From positions 273,451,174 through 273,515,173 of the forward strand of contig CM062804.1 of NCBI GenBank assembly GCA_031772625.1: DNA of 64,000 nucleotides. The letters are read 5' to 3'. The position numbers and the translations under genes are program-made. The notes under the pieces were generated by a model. That model searched no databases, was not told where the DNA came from, and was given only the letters and a program-made list of their open reading frames with translations. This document shows positions 24,650 to 36,468 of this stretch, piece by piece. The stretch comes from Pinus tabuliformis (taxonomy: Eukaryota; Streptophyta; Pinopsida; Pinales; Pinaceae). Each line of letters starts with the position of its first letter. Positions within the stretch are counted from its first letter, which is position 1.

Positions 24650-25690
24650 AATGAGAGTACCTGCAGCTAGGATTGGTTGCTTGTATTAAACATAATATTT
24701 CAAGGCTAAAACGAGTTGTATCTTCCCTTTTACCTACCATTAATGATGTAAATGGAGTAATATCTTCATCTAGAATTAGAAATCAATTTTGTGAAAGAGT
24801 TAAATGGGTACAATGGTTAATGTTTGAGGATCATCAAGTAGTTCTTGATGAACTGAAGAAGTAGGAAGTTAGTCCTCAAGGTATTTGTGGGATAGTTTGT
24901 GGAAATAATGACATTATATATGGGTGTCAGACATGTGAGATATCTTATCTATATTATTTTTGTTCCTTGTGTTAGCGCTGACAACTGTGTCAATCACGAT
25001 TACTCCATGATTCACATAGGTGGTAGTTGTTGTGATTGCGGAGATGAAGCAATGTGGTAATTTCAAGTTTTTTTTTCTAGACATAGAGGTCCAGGCTAGT
25101 GGAAACTCCTACCTAAATACAAAGGTTATGTTGGTGTCCCTTCTAATTGGATGGAAATATCATCTACTACCTATAGAAATAATGTTCGAAGGCAAGCCAA
25201 AGAAATGGGATGAAAAAGAAAAGCAGAGGAAAAGGTTTCTTACAGAACAACATCTATAATTATGGAATTGTTGCTTAGTTTTTATGAATGTAAAGAGATA
25301 CTAGTGAAATTTGTTGCAACATTAATGTGTTCTTCCTAGTATGGGTTGCTAGATATTCTTCTAAGGAATGAATTTTTTTCCTAAGAAAGTAGTGTCAAAG
25401 CTCCATGGGTTGCTTTTGAAGTTATTGGGAGATCCAAATTTTAAATATGAATTTACAAAGGATTTTATAGGAATTATTTTGTACTTATGTTTGCAGTCAT
25501 ATGAGATGGTGTTGATGGGAATAATTCCAATGCAAGGTCTAGTTTTTATCCTATATTAAGAAACTTTTCTATGTGTATTTTCACACTGTCAACTCGAGCA
25601 CAAATAATTGCAATTGAAGTAAATATTTTGGATGTGTTACTTGGAAATATGAAACAAATTTTGTCTCTTGTGTTGAAGAAGATGGTTGAC
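24650..25690 (+). pseudogene. PRT6-like N-recognin (UBR-box E3 ubiquitin ligase) pseudogene fragment
   Basis: Host-gene remnant. PRT6 is the plant N-degron E3 ligase that recognises basic N-termini through a UBR box. In order are: VKWVQWLMFEDHQVVLDEL (compare the family's 'WLQWLMFE' ahead of the box); GICGIVCGNNDIIYGCQTCE (24880-24941), the start of the UBR box; a shifted frame reading NHDYSMIHIGGSCCDCGDEA (about 24990-25055), the Cys/His zinc-binding end of the box; then, in another frame, GLLDILLRNEFFSKKVVSKL and HGLLLKLLGDPNFKYEFTKD (to about 25466); and a further piece like the family's 'YPLLSTFSVQIFT...' to about 25690. At least three frame changes and several stops (for example after ELKK at 24864) make it non-functional. 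It covers only the N-terminal quarter of a protein of about 2000 residues. I see no RING domain. It might be a duplicated gene piece or a retrocopy; no poly(A) tail was seen. Confidence 0.82.
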
Positions 25691-26214
25691 TTCTAGTATT
25701 GTATTTTCTACTTATTTGATGTTATTTTCACTTGCTCTATCATTTAGGATAACTTTCTACTACCATGTTAATGATAAACCTCACGCATAAATCTTCTGCG
25801 AAAATTACCTTTCTTCCATTTTAAAATGTAAACATGTAGGAGTTATGTGATGTTTGAGAAACTGGGATGTAATTTTCGTGAAAATATTAGGGTTAAATCT
25901 TTTAAATTATTACAATTTTTATTTGAAATATTTGGTAGACAATTTTAAACTTTCAAACACTAAGCCAAGGACATCCATTGACAATATCAGGCCATAATGC
26001 GATGTTGTTTCTAGTTGTAGATGTTATTACTATTGCACAATATCTATGCATCTCATTGTTGTCTCCTTGTTAGTGTGTTATATGATCAACATCAATCCAT
26101 ATTAACTCTAGATATACCAAGAACTAAGAGGGATGAGATATTTGAATATGAAACAATATTTTTAGTGTCAAACATGGGTAAAGGTTTGCACTTTAGCGAG
26201 ATTTAATGATACAA
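25691..26214. other. Unassigned sequence between the PRT6-like fragment and the Penelope-like fossil
   Basis: AT-rich with no recognised coding content. It may be intron or flank of the PRT6-like fragment. Confidence 0.45.
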
Positions 26215-27610
26215 GAAGCCCCCTGTCTATAGTCTTCTAGAGAAGGGATTAAATTTTTCCCTTGCTCCTAAAAAATATCAATTAGGATATTACGTGTGAC
26301 ATTTAGTTTGGTATGAGGGGCTTATTGGATAATACTAAGGAAATAATAAGGCAACACTGCGATGTCACCCTTAGAAAAGTGAAGTCCCTTAACAACAACA
26401 TTATCAAGGATGAGTTTGATGCCATCAAATCCTTGAACAAGAACCAGGACATCATTGTTATGAAATCCAAAAAGGGCGGGGCCACAATTATCCTTGATAA
26501 GGAGGATTACTAGAGGAAGATGTTGGATCACCTTTATAACAACAAAAGCTATAGAAAACTTAATAAGAATCCCTTGAAGAGGATCTCCAAATCATTTTCT
26601 CTAGCTATAAAGTCTAGTAGCATTGTTGACACCTTTTGCTACAAACTCATCAAGGATAGCCCTATCACTCCTAGGATATATGGGATTCCAAACATCCATA
26701 AGGATGGGTCCCCCCTAAGACCTATTGTTAATACCATAGGAAAGCAAACCTGTATTCTAGCTAAATATTTAACCCTAAAGCCAAAACCACTTGTTGGCCT
26801 TACAGATTCATTTGACAAAGACTCTTCATCATTTGTCAATGAGTTAAGGGAAATGAAGTTTGATCCTAGAGACAATATTGTTAGTTTTGATGTGGTTTCT
26901 CTTTACATTAAAATCCTTATTAAAGAACCATTGATGTTATCAATCACCTCACTGATCCCAATACTACAAAAGTAGTTGAGATTTGTCTTACTTCTACTTT
27001 TTTCTACTTTTAAGGGGAATTATATGAGCAGACATATGGTGTTTCCATGTGCTCCCTCCTGTCCCCTATTGTTTCTAATATATTTATGGAATATTTTGAA
27101 TCCAAAGCTTTGGCCTCGATCTAATTTAAGCCTAACCTATGGAAAATATTTGTGGATGACACTTGCATCATATGGCCTCAAGGCCATGAGAAGTTAGATC
27201 TATTTTTCTAGCATCTCAATAATCAATCTAACTCCATAAAGTTTACTATGGAGAAGGAAGTTGATGGTTTCTTTCCTTTTCTTGATGTTCTTATTTCGAA
27301 GAAGGATGATGGTTCTTTCTCCCACCAAGTATTTCAGAAGAAAACTCATACTGAGTAGTATCATCATGCCAAGTATCATCATTTCCCTGCTCAAAATTTT
27401 GGTGTTCCCAACAAGCTAGCTACTTGTGCTCTAATAATTTATGATGAAAACCACCTTTCTAAGGAGAAACCCCATCTCCTCAATGTTTTTGTCAGTAAAG
27501 GATATAGTAGGAACTAGGGTCTTAAATCTTTCCTTAGAGATAATAATGGTACTAAGGTTAAGAAAGACCCCGAAGATCAAATTTCAGGGGTACATCTCAC
27601 TTTCATCCAG
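26215..27610 (+). mobile_element. Penelope-like retroelement fossil (reverse transcriptase part)
   Basis: Motifs in order fit the Penelope reverse transcriptase rather than LINE or LTR types. They are EKGLNFSLAPKKYQ at the N-terminal side, DIIVMKSKKGGATIILDKED, TPRIYGIPNIHKDGSPLRPI followed by V, NIVSFDVVSLY, YGVSMGSPLSPIVSNIFME, a VDDT catalytic motif near 27150, and FFPFLDVLISKKDDGSF with a QVFRKKTHTE-like segment and HHFPAQNFGVPNKLATCA. The GIY-YIG endonuclease part is not seen: similarity stops where the LTR element at 27611 begins. Broken in several places. Penelope-like elements are known from conifers, where an ancient transfer from arthropods has been proposed. That is established knowledge, not something this sequence proves. 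Confidence 0.88.
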
Positions 27611-28407
27611 GGGACCTAGGTGGCGAAGTTGAGTTGAAGGTTTGGTAAGCCAAAGGAGTACTTGAGTAGCCCTAGACTTGTGTGTGGAGAAGGACTTCTA
27701 CAACATATGATAGGCAGTCCTCTTAGCCCGTGTTAATTGTGGGAGATGGACATTTTGCAGTGATAGGTGGCATCCCTCTGTACCATATGATGGTATTCAT
27801 TGGAGTAACGTGGGAAGACCATAGTGAGTTGAAGTCCTTGAGTAGTTGAGGAGTAGCAGTGGGGATATTGAGAGTTTTTCACAAATCGAGTGATAAAAAA
27901 CTTGAAAGGAGTCTCAATGTGTTCTAACCTTGATGGACTAATGCACAACTAATGAGTAGGTTGATAGATGAGGTTCAGTGCCCAGACAAAGTTGGAGCAT
28001 TGATAGAGCCATGAGTTCATATTAGGAGCCAAAGGACCAGGAAGGTATAGGGTATTACCGATAGGAGTTGAGAGTGTGCACTACATCAGCTAGATGGTCA
28101 ACGTATAATGTAATGGGAGATTGGTTGTCAATGGACTGACACCAAGCCCTAGCTTTGTGTCTTATATCAGTGGATGTATGAGGACCATGATCCATTGTAC
28201 AAGAGTCCTAAATTGTTGTATTATATGTTGATTAATATAATGAAGCTGGGTTGAAAATTTTGAAAGAGTTGTCCATATTTTTTGCACTAGTAGATTTTCT
28301 ATTGTTTATATTCTACAATGAAAAATCGTATTCTTGTGATTCTTGGTTTGGTATCATCCAAGATTCTAATATTCTATCCCAAACATGAAGGTCATGGAAA
28401 AATAACA
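27611..28407 (+). repeat. Left (5') LTR of the split short-LTR element
   Basis: 797 bp, paired with 40048-40853. Its left edge coincides with the end of the Penelope-like similarity, so the element probably landed in, or recombined with, that fossil. Confidence 0.8.
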
Positions 28408-28420
28408 TGGTATTAGAGTG
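28408..28420 (+). promoter_or_regulatory. Initiator-Met-type primer-binding site
   Basis: TGGTATTAGAG directly follows the LTR's terminal CA and resembles TGGTATCAGAGC, the complement of the 3' end of plant initiator tRNA-Met. Confidence 0.75.
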
Positions 28421-28767
28421 TATCTAAGATAATTTGAGGGACTTTGATTCCGAGTCTGTACCGTGAAGAAACTCAGAGAGAGTAGTTGGTGTCCAGATGA
28501 TTGAGTAGAGGGTTTAGATGAAGACATGGAGATGTGGTCTTGACTAGCTTGGAAACAACACTGGTTGGGACTTTCGGTGGATTGGTGTTTAGGTTAGTGA
28601 ACAACAGTTTATTATAGGGAAGATTTTTTATCATGGACTTCATGTGATTTTCCATGGATGGTTAGGATAACTCAATGATTTCTTTGGCATGGATGAGATC
28701 AGGTTTATAGATATGGCTTCATGCTATGGACTATAGGTTGGTAGGTTATAGTCTTCATCGAATCATG
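28421..28767 (+). other. Interior of the split short-LTR element, left part
   Basis: No gag or pol motif was recognised. Sequence continuity resumes at 38491 across the inserted chromovirus. Confidence 0.6.
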
Positions 28768-28772
28768 ATGTT
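28768..28772. repeat. Target site duplication ATGTT, left of the nested chromovirus
   Basis: Exact match to 38486-38490 on the other side of the element. Confidence 0.88.
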
Positions 28773-30799
28773 TGTAACACTCCCTCCTCCCAGGCCTACC
28801 CACGCAACTGACTAGTCAGGGTAGAAATGCAACAAGAGAGGCTACTATAATGGATTCAAATTCCTTTACGACCCTAAGAAAATGAAATCAAATCAACACC
28901 TTAAAAAACCCATCTACATCAACAGAAACACCCCAAGGAGACATGTCAGCCACTTAGGAATCTTATCCCTGCGTCCCACTAATTTTTTAAGCCTTTCAAC
29001 CCCTGGTCACTCTTACGCTATAGGAAATATAACATCCACAAGCCAAAGTCACTTTCACAGACCTATTGCCAGCATCCCTTGACTCTTTTCAATAGAGCTA
29101 TGCCAGCATCCCCAGGATTTGAGCCACTTTTCTAGACCAGAATCTTGACCTCGGCCCAAAACTTGTTACAACCTCTAGAATCCATCAAAGAAATGATGAC
29201 AAGATAAATAAATCAAAATTCAACCTCAGGATTAGGCTTGATCATACCCAACCGGGACTGGCATTCTGTCAAACACTTGGCATCAATGCAACCTATAGAT
29301 CCAGGATACAGGATAGAGAATAAGTGTCTGAAAGAACTTATGAAACACAACCAGAAGGAGCACCACCTTCTCCATTGAATTATTATGTCATCAATTAGGT
29401 CTTGCACTCATTCCACTTAACAATTACAAGTAAATACATTAAGTAACCATGACATTAACAATTAATATAACAACGCCTATAATAGCATAAAACCATGTAA
29501 ATATCAGAGATATGACAACCATTAAATCCAAATATAAACTAGTGAAAAATTAAGAGAACTTAGCTTTTATTAATCATAGGAAAATTTGACCAAGTTTAGG
29601 ACTTCCATGTACCACCTGACCATAGATATGGTTGAACCAAATATCTCTTTCAGCCAGTCACCGCGTGCCATATTCGAAGCATGAATGTGGGATATCATAG
29701 AACAACTAATCTCAAAATCACCAAGGGAATTTAGAGGTTAAACCACCTCCACCCCCATGAATTTGTGATCACACCAAAACTAATTCTTCAATCACAACCA
29801 AACTAAACTTGGAATGCCATTCAGAATCCATCACTATCCTTAAGGAATTTTCCATCTCCTTATCTCTTAGGATTTACCACAATCTAATCCTAGATCACTA
29901 TGCCCTAAGCCAAGACCAATCTCTCAAGATTTACCACAATTCAAAGTTGGATCACTAGGCCCTAAACCGAGACTTCTCCCTCAGGCTTTACCATGTATCC
30001 CGCCAAAACTGGTCAAGGGATTCCTAGGCCTCTTGGAATGAATCTTGAGACCACCTCTGCCCCAGATTCCAAAATCCATCGAGAGAACCAAAGATCAAAA
30101 GCAAGATAAACATCCAAACATACCATGTCATCTGAAAGGAGTAAGGCTAAGTTGAAAACCATTATCATAATATGGAAAAACCATTCCACTAACGACAGGA
30201 GAATAATACACAAACAGGCAAAGCCATCCATGTCTAAACCAACTAGGAAATCACACATGTAAAAGGTTACTTGCAAGCATTCCTGCTGAAGTTGTCTCAT
30301 TCTGCTTTTCCTTCCTTAATCCTCAATTTCCTTTGTTTTTCTTTCCTTTATTTGTGTTCCTTGCTCCAAAACTAGAGTGCTCCAAGAAAAATCTAAGTGG
30401 CCATGTGTAAAAAAGACATAGAGAATAATGATAGAGCTCCAAACTTGAACTAACAAAGGTTACCAACTGATCCTCAAAATCCTTTTTAATTGAGGCCTCT
30501 ATTTTCTTCATTTTCCATTATTTTCCTTCAATTTCCTCCGCACATGCAACCTGTGACATTTTAGCTTCATTTTCTCTTATTTTCCTTTATTTTCATAAAT
30601 AAATGTGCAAAAAATTCCTTTTTTCCTTTTATTGCCTTTTCCTTAGCCTTTGCCAATTTTCCTTAGCCAAAACACATCCAGTGATTCCCACTAGGATATC
30701 TTTGCCCAACATTCATGTTGGAATAGTGTCCCTTAACCATGGTCTTATTTTTTCCTTTATTAACTTTGATTACATGAACTTTTCACCAGGGCTATTAGA
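28773..30799 (-). repeat. Left (3') LTR of the nested chromovirus
   Basis: 2027 bp. Starts TGTAACACTCCCTCCTCCCA and ends near CACCAGGGCTATTA. Pairs with 36469-38485. Open frames inside it look like chance. Confidence 0.9.
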
Positions 30800-30814
30800 T
30801 AACCCTCCCCCTTG
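30800..30814 (-). promoter_or_regulatory. Polypurine tract of the nested chromovirus
   Basis: Plus strand TAACCCTCCCCCTTG, i.e. purine-rich AAGGGGGAGGGTTA on the element's sense strand, directly before its 3' LTR. This is the usual primer for plus-strand DNA synthesis. Confidence 0.85.
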
Positions 30815-31099
30815 GGGAACACCATCCTCGGTGTTAAAGCACACCATGACCTCAACAAAGCTATTGAAAAATAAACATAGTGCCCATGGAGCTTTAAAAC
30901 GTATCTCGTTGCATTATTTACAATGAAAGACACACTCAAAAGAAAAACATCATGATAACATGACAATATAACAAACATAATAATATGACACCCATATCAC
31001 TTATTGGATATTTATAACTTACCTCATCGAAGTATTTACGTCCATATACATATACCAAAATATAGAAAAAATATATGCCAAACATATACCAACATCAAA

Positions 31100-32571
31100 C
31101 CAAAACTTCTTTGCCTCAATCGGCAAAGAATGAAGGATACGTGGCCTGCATCTGATCTTCCATATCCCATGTGTCTTCTTCAGGCCCAAAGTGCTTCCAC
31201 TGCACTTTAACTTACTCTATGGTTTTGTTCCTGAGAATGAGATTTTTCCATTGCAATATGCACTGAGGCTCTGATTGGAACTCTCCTTCTTTCTCCACCT
31301 ACGGTACATACCAATCAATAGCATGATCAACAACCTTTATATACTTATCAAGAAATGAAATATGGAACACGTTATGGAATTTCACTATTGTAGGTAGTTC
31401 AAGTCAATATGCCATTGGTCGAATCCTGTGAATGATCTCAAAAGGCCCAAAATATCATGGTGCCAACATGGCACATGAACCAATCCTCAAAGATTTTTCT
31501 TGGGCTTGAAAAATAAAAACACATGCTCCCTAACCTGAAACTCCTTGAATACCCTATGCTGATCCACATAGCTCTTCTGTCTATCATGGGTTGCCTTCAT
31601 ATTCTTCTTTATAACCTACATTTCCTACTCCATGTCCACCAACATATCTGGTCCAATAAGTACCTTGTTCACTAGATCACTCCAACTGATGGGAGTTTTA
31701 CAACTCCACCCATACAATGCCTCAAAATTACTCATCCTCAATGACCCTTGATAACCATTGTTGTAGGTGAACTCAACCAGTGGAACGTACTCCTCCCATT
31801 TTCTCTGTCAATGCATTACATACATCCTAAACATATCCTCGAAGATCCTATTGAACCTCTCTGTCTATCCATATGTCTGTGGATGATAAGATTTACTCGA
31901 GGATAACTCTGTACCCAAGCCTGTAAATAGCTTCCTCCAAAATTTGGAAGTGAACGTTTCATCCCTTTCCAACACAATCGTCTTTGGAACACTGTGCAAT
32001 CTCACTATCTCTCTGATGACACATATGTTTCCTCGTTGGTTGAATATGTAGTCTTTACTGGAATGAAGTGAGATGCCTTGCTCAACCTGTCAACCACGAC
32101 GATAATAGAATCATGTTGCCTCACTATCCTCAAAATACCTGCAATGAAATCCATGGAAATGACCTCCCATTTCCATTCCAAAATAACTTTCAGCTGTAGT
32201 AAACCACGTGGATGATTACAATCTGCCTTTACATGTTGATGATCTAAACATCTAGCCATGAAATTTACCACTTCCTTCAAATTCATCCAATAGTAGAACT
32301 TCTTCACTATCGTCACTATCTTTTGATATCTTGGATGACCTGAGTATGGATTGGCATGAAACTCTCTCAAGATAAGCTTCTTGATCTCACTGCAATTCGG
32401 CACATAGATCATGTCTTTAAATCTCACAAAACCATCTACCATGAGACAATAGTGTACATCCCATTCCCCTGTACGTTTACCTACACCTGTATCTTCACCT
32501 ATACCTTCACCTGTATCTCTACCTATACCTATGATCCGCTTTAACCTGTGCATAATATATGTATTTGTCAT
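31100..32571 (-). pseudogene. Integrase and chromodomain region of the nested chromovirus
   Basis: The integrase N-terminal zinc module shows ILREFHANPYSGHPRYQKI, a YYWMNLK-type block and CLDHQHVKAD. The core begins with WEVISMDFIAGI (first catalytic Asp) and VVVDRLSKASHFIPV. After the core, 31100-31260 reads VQWKHFGPEEDTWDMEDQMQ, a chromodomain-like end as used by chromoviruses to target chromatin. A short minisatellite near the N-terminal end adds a Gly/Glu/Thr-rich run. Fossil with several breaks. Confidence 0.85.
32470..32535. repeat. 12-bp-period minisatellite in the nested chromovirus
   Basis: Alternating units of the type ACCTGTATCTTC / ACCTATACCTTC repeat about five times. On the sense strand they encode a Gly/Thr/Glu/Asp-rich repeat between RNase H and integrase. 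Confidence 0.8.
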
Positions 32572-34480
32572 CTTGTTGTCCTCCCTGCAAGATCCTATCT
32601 TGTAACTCTGTCCGATAAGAGCTCATAGTTGCTATATTATTTACCTCTACCTTCCTACTAAGAGCATCTGCAACCCAATTCTCCTTCCCTTTGATGTATA
32701 TAATCTCGAAGTCAAGTTCACTAAGTGTAATGAGCCATCTAGATTGAATGACATTCATATTTAGTTCGTCAAACAAATACCTCAACCCACTGTGATCACA
32801 CATGAATTTAAACCTCTTGCCAAGAAGATAGTGCCTCCACATCTTTAATGCATGTATAATCACTACTAGCTGAAGATCATGCATCAGATAGTTCTACTCA
32901 TGCTCATTCAATATCTATGATTCATAGAACACTACATGTCCTTCTTGCATGAGAATTCCACCAAGTTCTCCCTTGCAAGCATTTGTACACACTACAAACT
33001 CCCTTTCTAGATTTGCAATCTTTAGCACTGGTGCATGTGTCAACAACTTCTTAAGCTGCTCAAAACTAACCTCGCATTCTTCTGTTCATTCAAACTTCTT
33101 ACCTTTCCACTAGAATGATGTGATAGGATATGTAATGCATGATATGTTCCTGATGAACCTCCTTTAGTAACCTCCCAATCCCATAAATTATCTCACCTCA
33201 TCCACATTCTTAGTGTTTTCCCATTCCATGATGGCCCTTATTTTTTATGGATCTAATTCTATGTCGTCCTTGGAAACAACATGCCCCAAGTAATGTACAT
33301 GAGTCTGAAAGAAGCCGCACTTGCTAACTTTGGCATATAGTTTATTGTCTCTTAGAAATTTCAACACTGATGCTAAATGCTCAACTTGTTATTCCTCATT
33401 CGTAGAATATACCATTATGACATCAATGAATACAATAACAAACTTGTCCAGATAAGGATGCAACACACTATCCATCAAACACATCAATTTAGCTGGAGCA
33501 TACGTCAAACTGAATGGAACAAAAACAAACTCATAATGCCCAAACCTTATCCTGAACACAATCTTGAATATATCCTCTTCCTTGATGCATACCTAATGGT
33601 ATCCCGATCTCAAGATGTTCTTAAATATGTGGCTCCCTTCAACTGATTGAACAAATCATTAATCCTCGACAATGGGTACTTGTTCTTGATTGTTACCTTG
33701 TTCAACTACATATGGTCAATGCAAAATCTAAGAGTACCATATTTATTCTTTAAGAAAAACACGAGTGTGCCCCAAGGTGATATACTCGACCTAATGTACC
33801 CCTTGCCCAACATTTCCTTCAACTACAAATTTAACTCAACCAACTCAAGTGTGCTCATCTTGTAAGGTGCTTTTGATGTTGGAGCTTACCTTGGCACCAA
33901 CTCAATAGAAAAGTCTACCTCGCTATGAGGTGGAAACTCTATAATTTCCTTAGAAAATACATCCTGAAACTGCAACAAAACTGGGTACCCGATTAACACA
34001 GTGGCATCATCAACCTCCTTACCCTTGTCACTAGAAATGTGCACTATAAACATCACAAAACCTTTTCTACAACTACGTTTAGCTTGCATAGTGGTAACCA
34101 TCCTCACTGATGTAGGATTCTTCTTTCCCTTCAAAATCCTCTTTTCCCCAATATCATCGACACACTCAATGGGCTTGTTGAAGCAATCCACTTTGGTTCT
34201 ATGAAGGTATAGTCAATCCATACCCAAAATCATTCTATGCAATCCAAATGGAAATAAATTCAAATGTGTTGCTATGGATATACCATTTAGCTCAAATGCA
34301 CAAGCTCTCACCCAATGGTGAACTTGCTTCTTTGTACTTGTAACCAACTATACCAACCAAGATTTTGCATGCACTTCTTTTCTCAAACCACACTTATCCA
34401 CTAGATCATGATTAATATAACTATAGTTAGATCCAGGATCAATCAAAATAGAAACAACTTGATTAAAAAGCTTACCATCT
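32519..34480 (-). pseudogene. Protease, reverse transcriptase and RNase H regions of the nested chromovirus
   Basis: The protease/linker part is near 33886-34480, with YINHDLVDKCGLRKEV and VLLQFQDVFSKEIIEFPPHS, the linker that normally leads into RT. The RT part at about 33150-33900 has GYIRSSISPWGTLVFFLKNK, LRFCIDHM and [13 protein letters not shown]. RNase H at 32519-32990 has RHYLLGKRFKFMCDHSGLRY, SRWLITLSELDFEIIYIKGK and NWVADALSRK, ending in the typical 'N..ADALSR' motif. Fossil; RT is the most degraded part. Confidence 0.88.
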
Positions 34481-35800
34481 ATCTCAATGATCGATGCCTA
34501 ATGATCCACCTACTTGTTTCCCACAAGGACATAGATCCGAGGAATGATATGGACAACTTTGATATTGTAGAAAATCCCTCTTATGATTATCCTTACTACA
34601 TATCCAACACTGCCATGGTTCCCTACCACCACCTCTAGCTTTCTTCTCTCTATGTCCCTTTTCAACTGTATTGAACTTCCTGTAAGGAACTGTATTTTCT
34701 TTCTCACTTGCATATTGAGGTATTCCTCTCATTTGTGGCCATTTTTCTTAAGCTTTCTCATTTCTTTCCAAGTCATGCTTAGGCTCAACTTTGTGCTTCG
34801 ACTGCTCATAACAATGTTTCAACTTTTGAATGGCCTCCTCCAATGATCTAGGCTCATCAAACTTAATTTGATCTCTATATGCAACTCACAATCCACTATT
34901 CAATCTTTAAACCTCGGCCTTCTCCTCCTTGAGGTAGGAAACATGTCTAAAAAACTCCAAAAACTTGTTAGTATAGTCATCATCTATCATAGAACCCATC
35001 TGCAACTCATAAAAGTTCTTAGCCCTGTCATCATAGTACCTCTCTGACAAGTACTTATTCTTGGAGAGCCTTTCAAATGCGTGCCAAGTGAAATATTACT
35101 CATGTAACCTTTAACATTCTTCACGTCTTCCCACCAAATATCTTGCTTACCTTTTAGACTGAAAGTGGTTGCCTTTGCTTTCACATTTTCTAAATAATCA
35201 TGTAATGAGAAGAATTTCATCATACCAAGCAATCATGCCTCTGCATACTATGATTTTGTCATCTCTCCATAAAGGGTAGGTGTATTTCCTTTCTTAAACT
35301 CATATGGCAAGCATTCCCTATCACTCCTTCTGTATGAATGAAAACAATGATGATCATGATGCCTATTAAAACCAGAACTAGAATAGTACCTGTGTCAATC
35401 ACCTCTCCTATCCGGAGTGTCCAAGAACTTGCCATCTCTCTCTATGTTAGATTTATTTGACCTATGTCTACTAGGAGACCTACTTCCATATGCCCCATTG
35501 GTTCTATCCTCATGTCCATGGTTGATCCGAAGTGGTCCCTATTGATGCAAGTATGACAAAATCTGAAGTACTATCGCATTCACCTGTGCCTGTTTCTCTT
35601 GTGTCTACACAATTTTTTCATTATCTTATTTGCAACTCCTTATTTCTTCCTTCATGCTTCTCAATGTGTATGCCCAATCATAACAGTTCCCCACAACATG
35701 TTTCCCATTTGTTGAATTGGGAGATTCTACGTAGTTTACCACCTTGTTGGCCATTTGATCTCTTTCTTGTAAGGCATACTGTGTCAACTAAAACAAATCA
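34480..35800 (-). pseudogene. Gag region of the nested chromovirus
   Basis: Minus-strand pieces KATTFSLKGKQDIWWEDVKN and the downstream Cys-rich CWICSKDNHKRDF (a zinc-knuckle-like start, C-x2-C-x4-H) mark gag. An Arg/Ser/His-rich stretch near 35300-35530 precedes them. Fossil with several breaks. Confidence 0.75.
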
Positions 35801-36398
35801 CAATAGACCAACGTACCTTAGGATAATTGGGGGAGGATAATTTGTCTTCAATATCATCAAATCAACATTATACATGTATAACATAGTCATAACAACATAT
35901 AGACATATATCGAATAAGTGTATCAATGAATAAAAATCATTTTAGCTAGGGTCTAGTCATCAATGCAAGGCCATATCAATAATGCATGCTATGACCTCAC
36001 TCATGACAACAACCATTACTCCATCGTATGCCTTGCCACATGCAACTATCAACATGCATAAACAATGCCCAATCAACTACAAACACACATGAATGTATGT
36101 AGTCGAGCATAAGAAATCAATTCTTGTAACCAATCTATAAGACTAATACATGTAATAAAACAACCAAGAATGCAACCCAACATACAAGGATTTAACCAAG
36201 ATACATGTAATCACTTAACCATTCATATATTTTTAACGATGCATTCCAGAAAATCAACATCAAGTTCTTTATGAAAATATTACTACAATCATGATCAATC
36301 ATGAGGCAATACAACAAGCACATGGAATTAAAGTATAAGAGACACACATGCAACTGACATGCATGCATGACCAACACTTTTTCCCAAGGAGAGAGAAA
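35801..36398 (-). other. Leader of the nested chromovirus
   Basis: AT-rich sequence between the primer-binding site and gag. No coding motif was recognised. Confidence 0.6.
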
Positions 36399-36465
36399 CC
36401 ATGCTCTGATACCAATCTATAGTATCATATGTGACCCAAAGAGAGTGCAACCTTCTCTAATACCA
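36399..36465 (-). promoter_or_regulatory. Initiator-Met primer-binding site, present twice
   Basis: 36399-36414 on the minus strand reads TGGTATCAGAGCATGG, a perfect complement of plant initiator tRNA-Met. A second, drifted copy (TGGTATTAGAGAAGG, 36451-36465) lies 51 bp away and directly next to the 5' LTR, with AATCTATA after both. A small tandem duplication of the LTR/primer-site junction is the simplest reading. Confidence 0.85.
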
Positions 36466-36468
36466 ATC

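Noticed and set aside
28882-29082. Open frames inside the chromovirus LTRs (28882-29082, 36525-36833, 30603-30926)
   Set aside because: Unlike the Tat-like LTR stretches, these are short, not preserved as the same frame in both LTRs, and lie opposite the element's sense strand.
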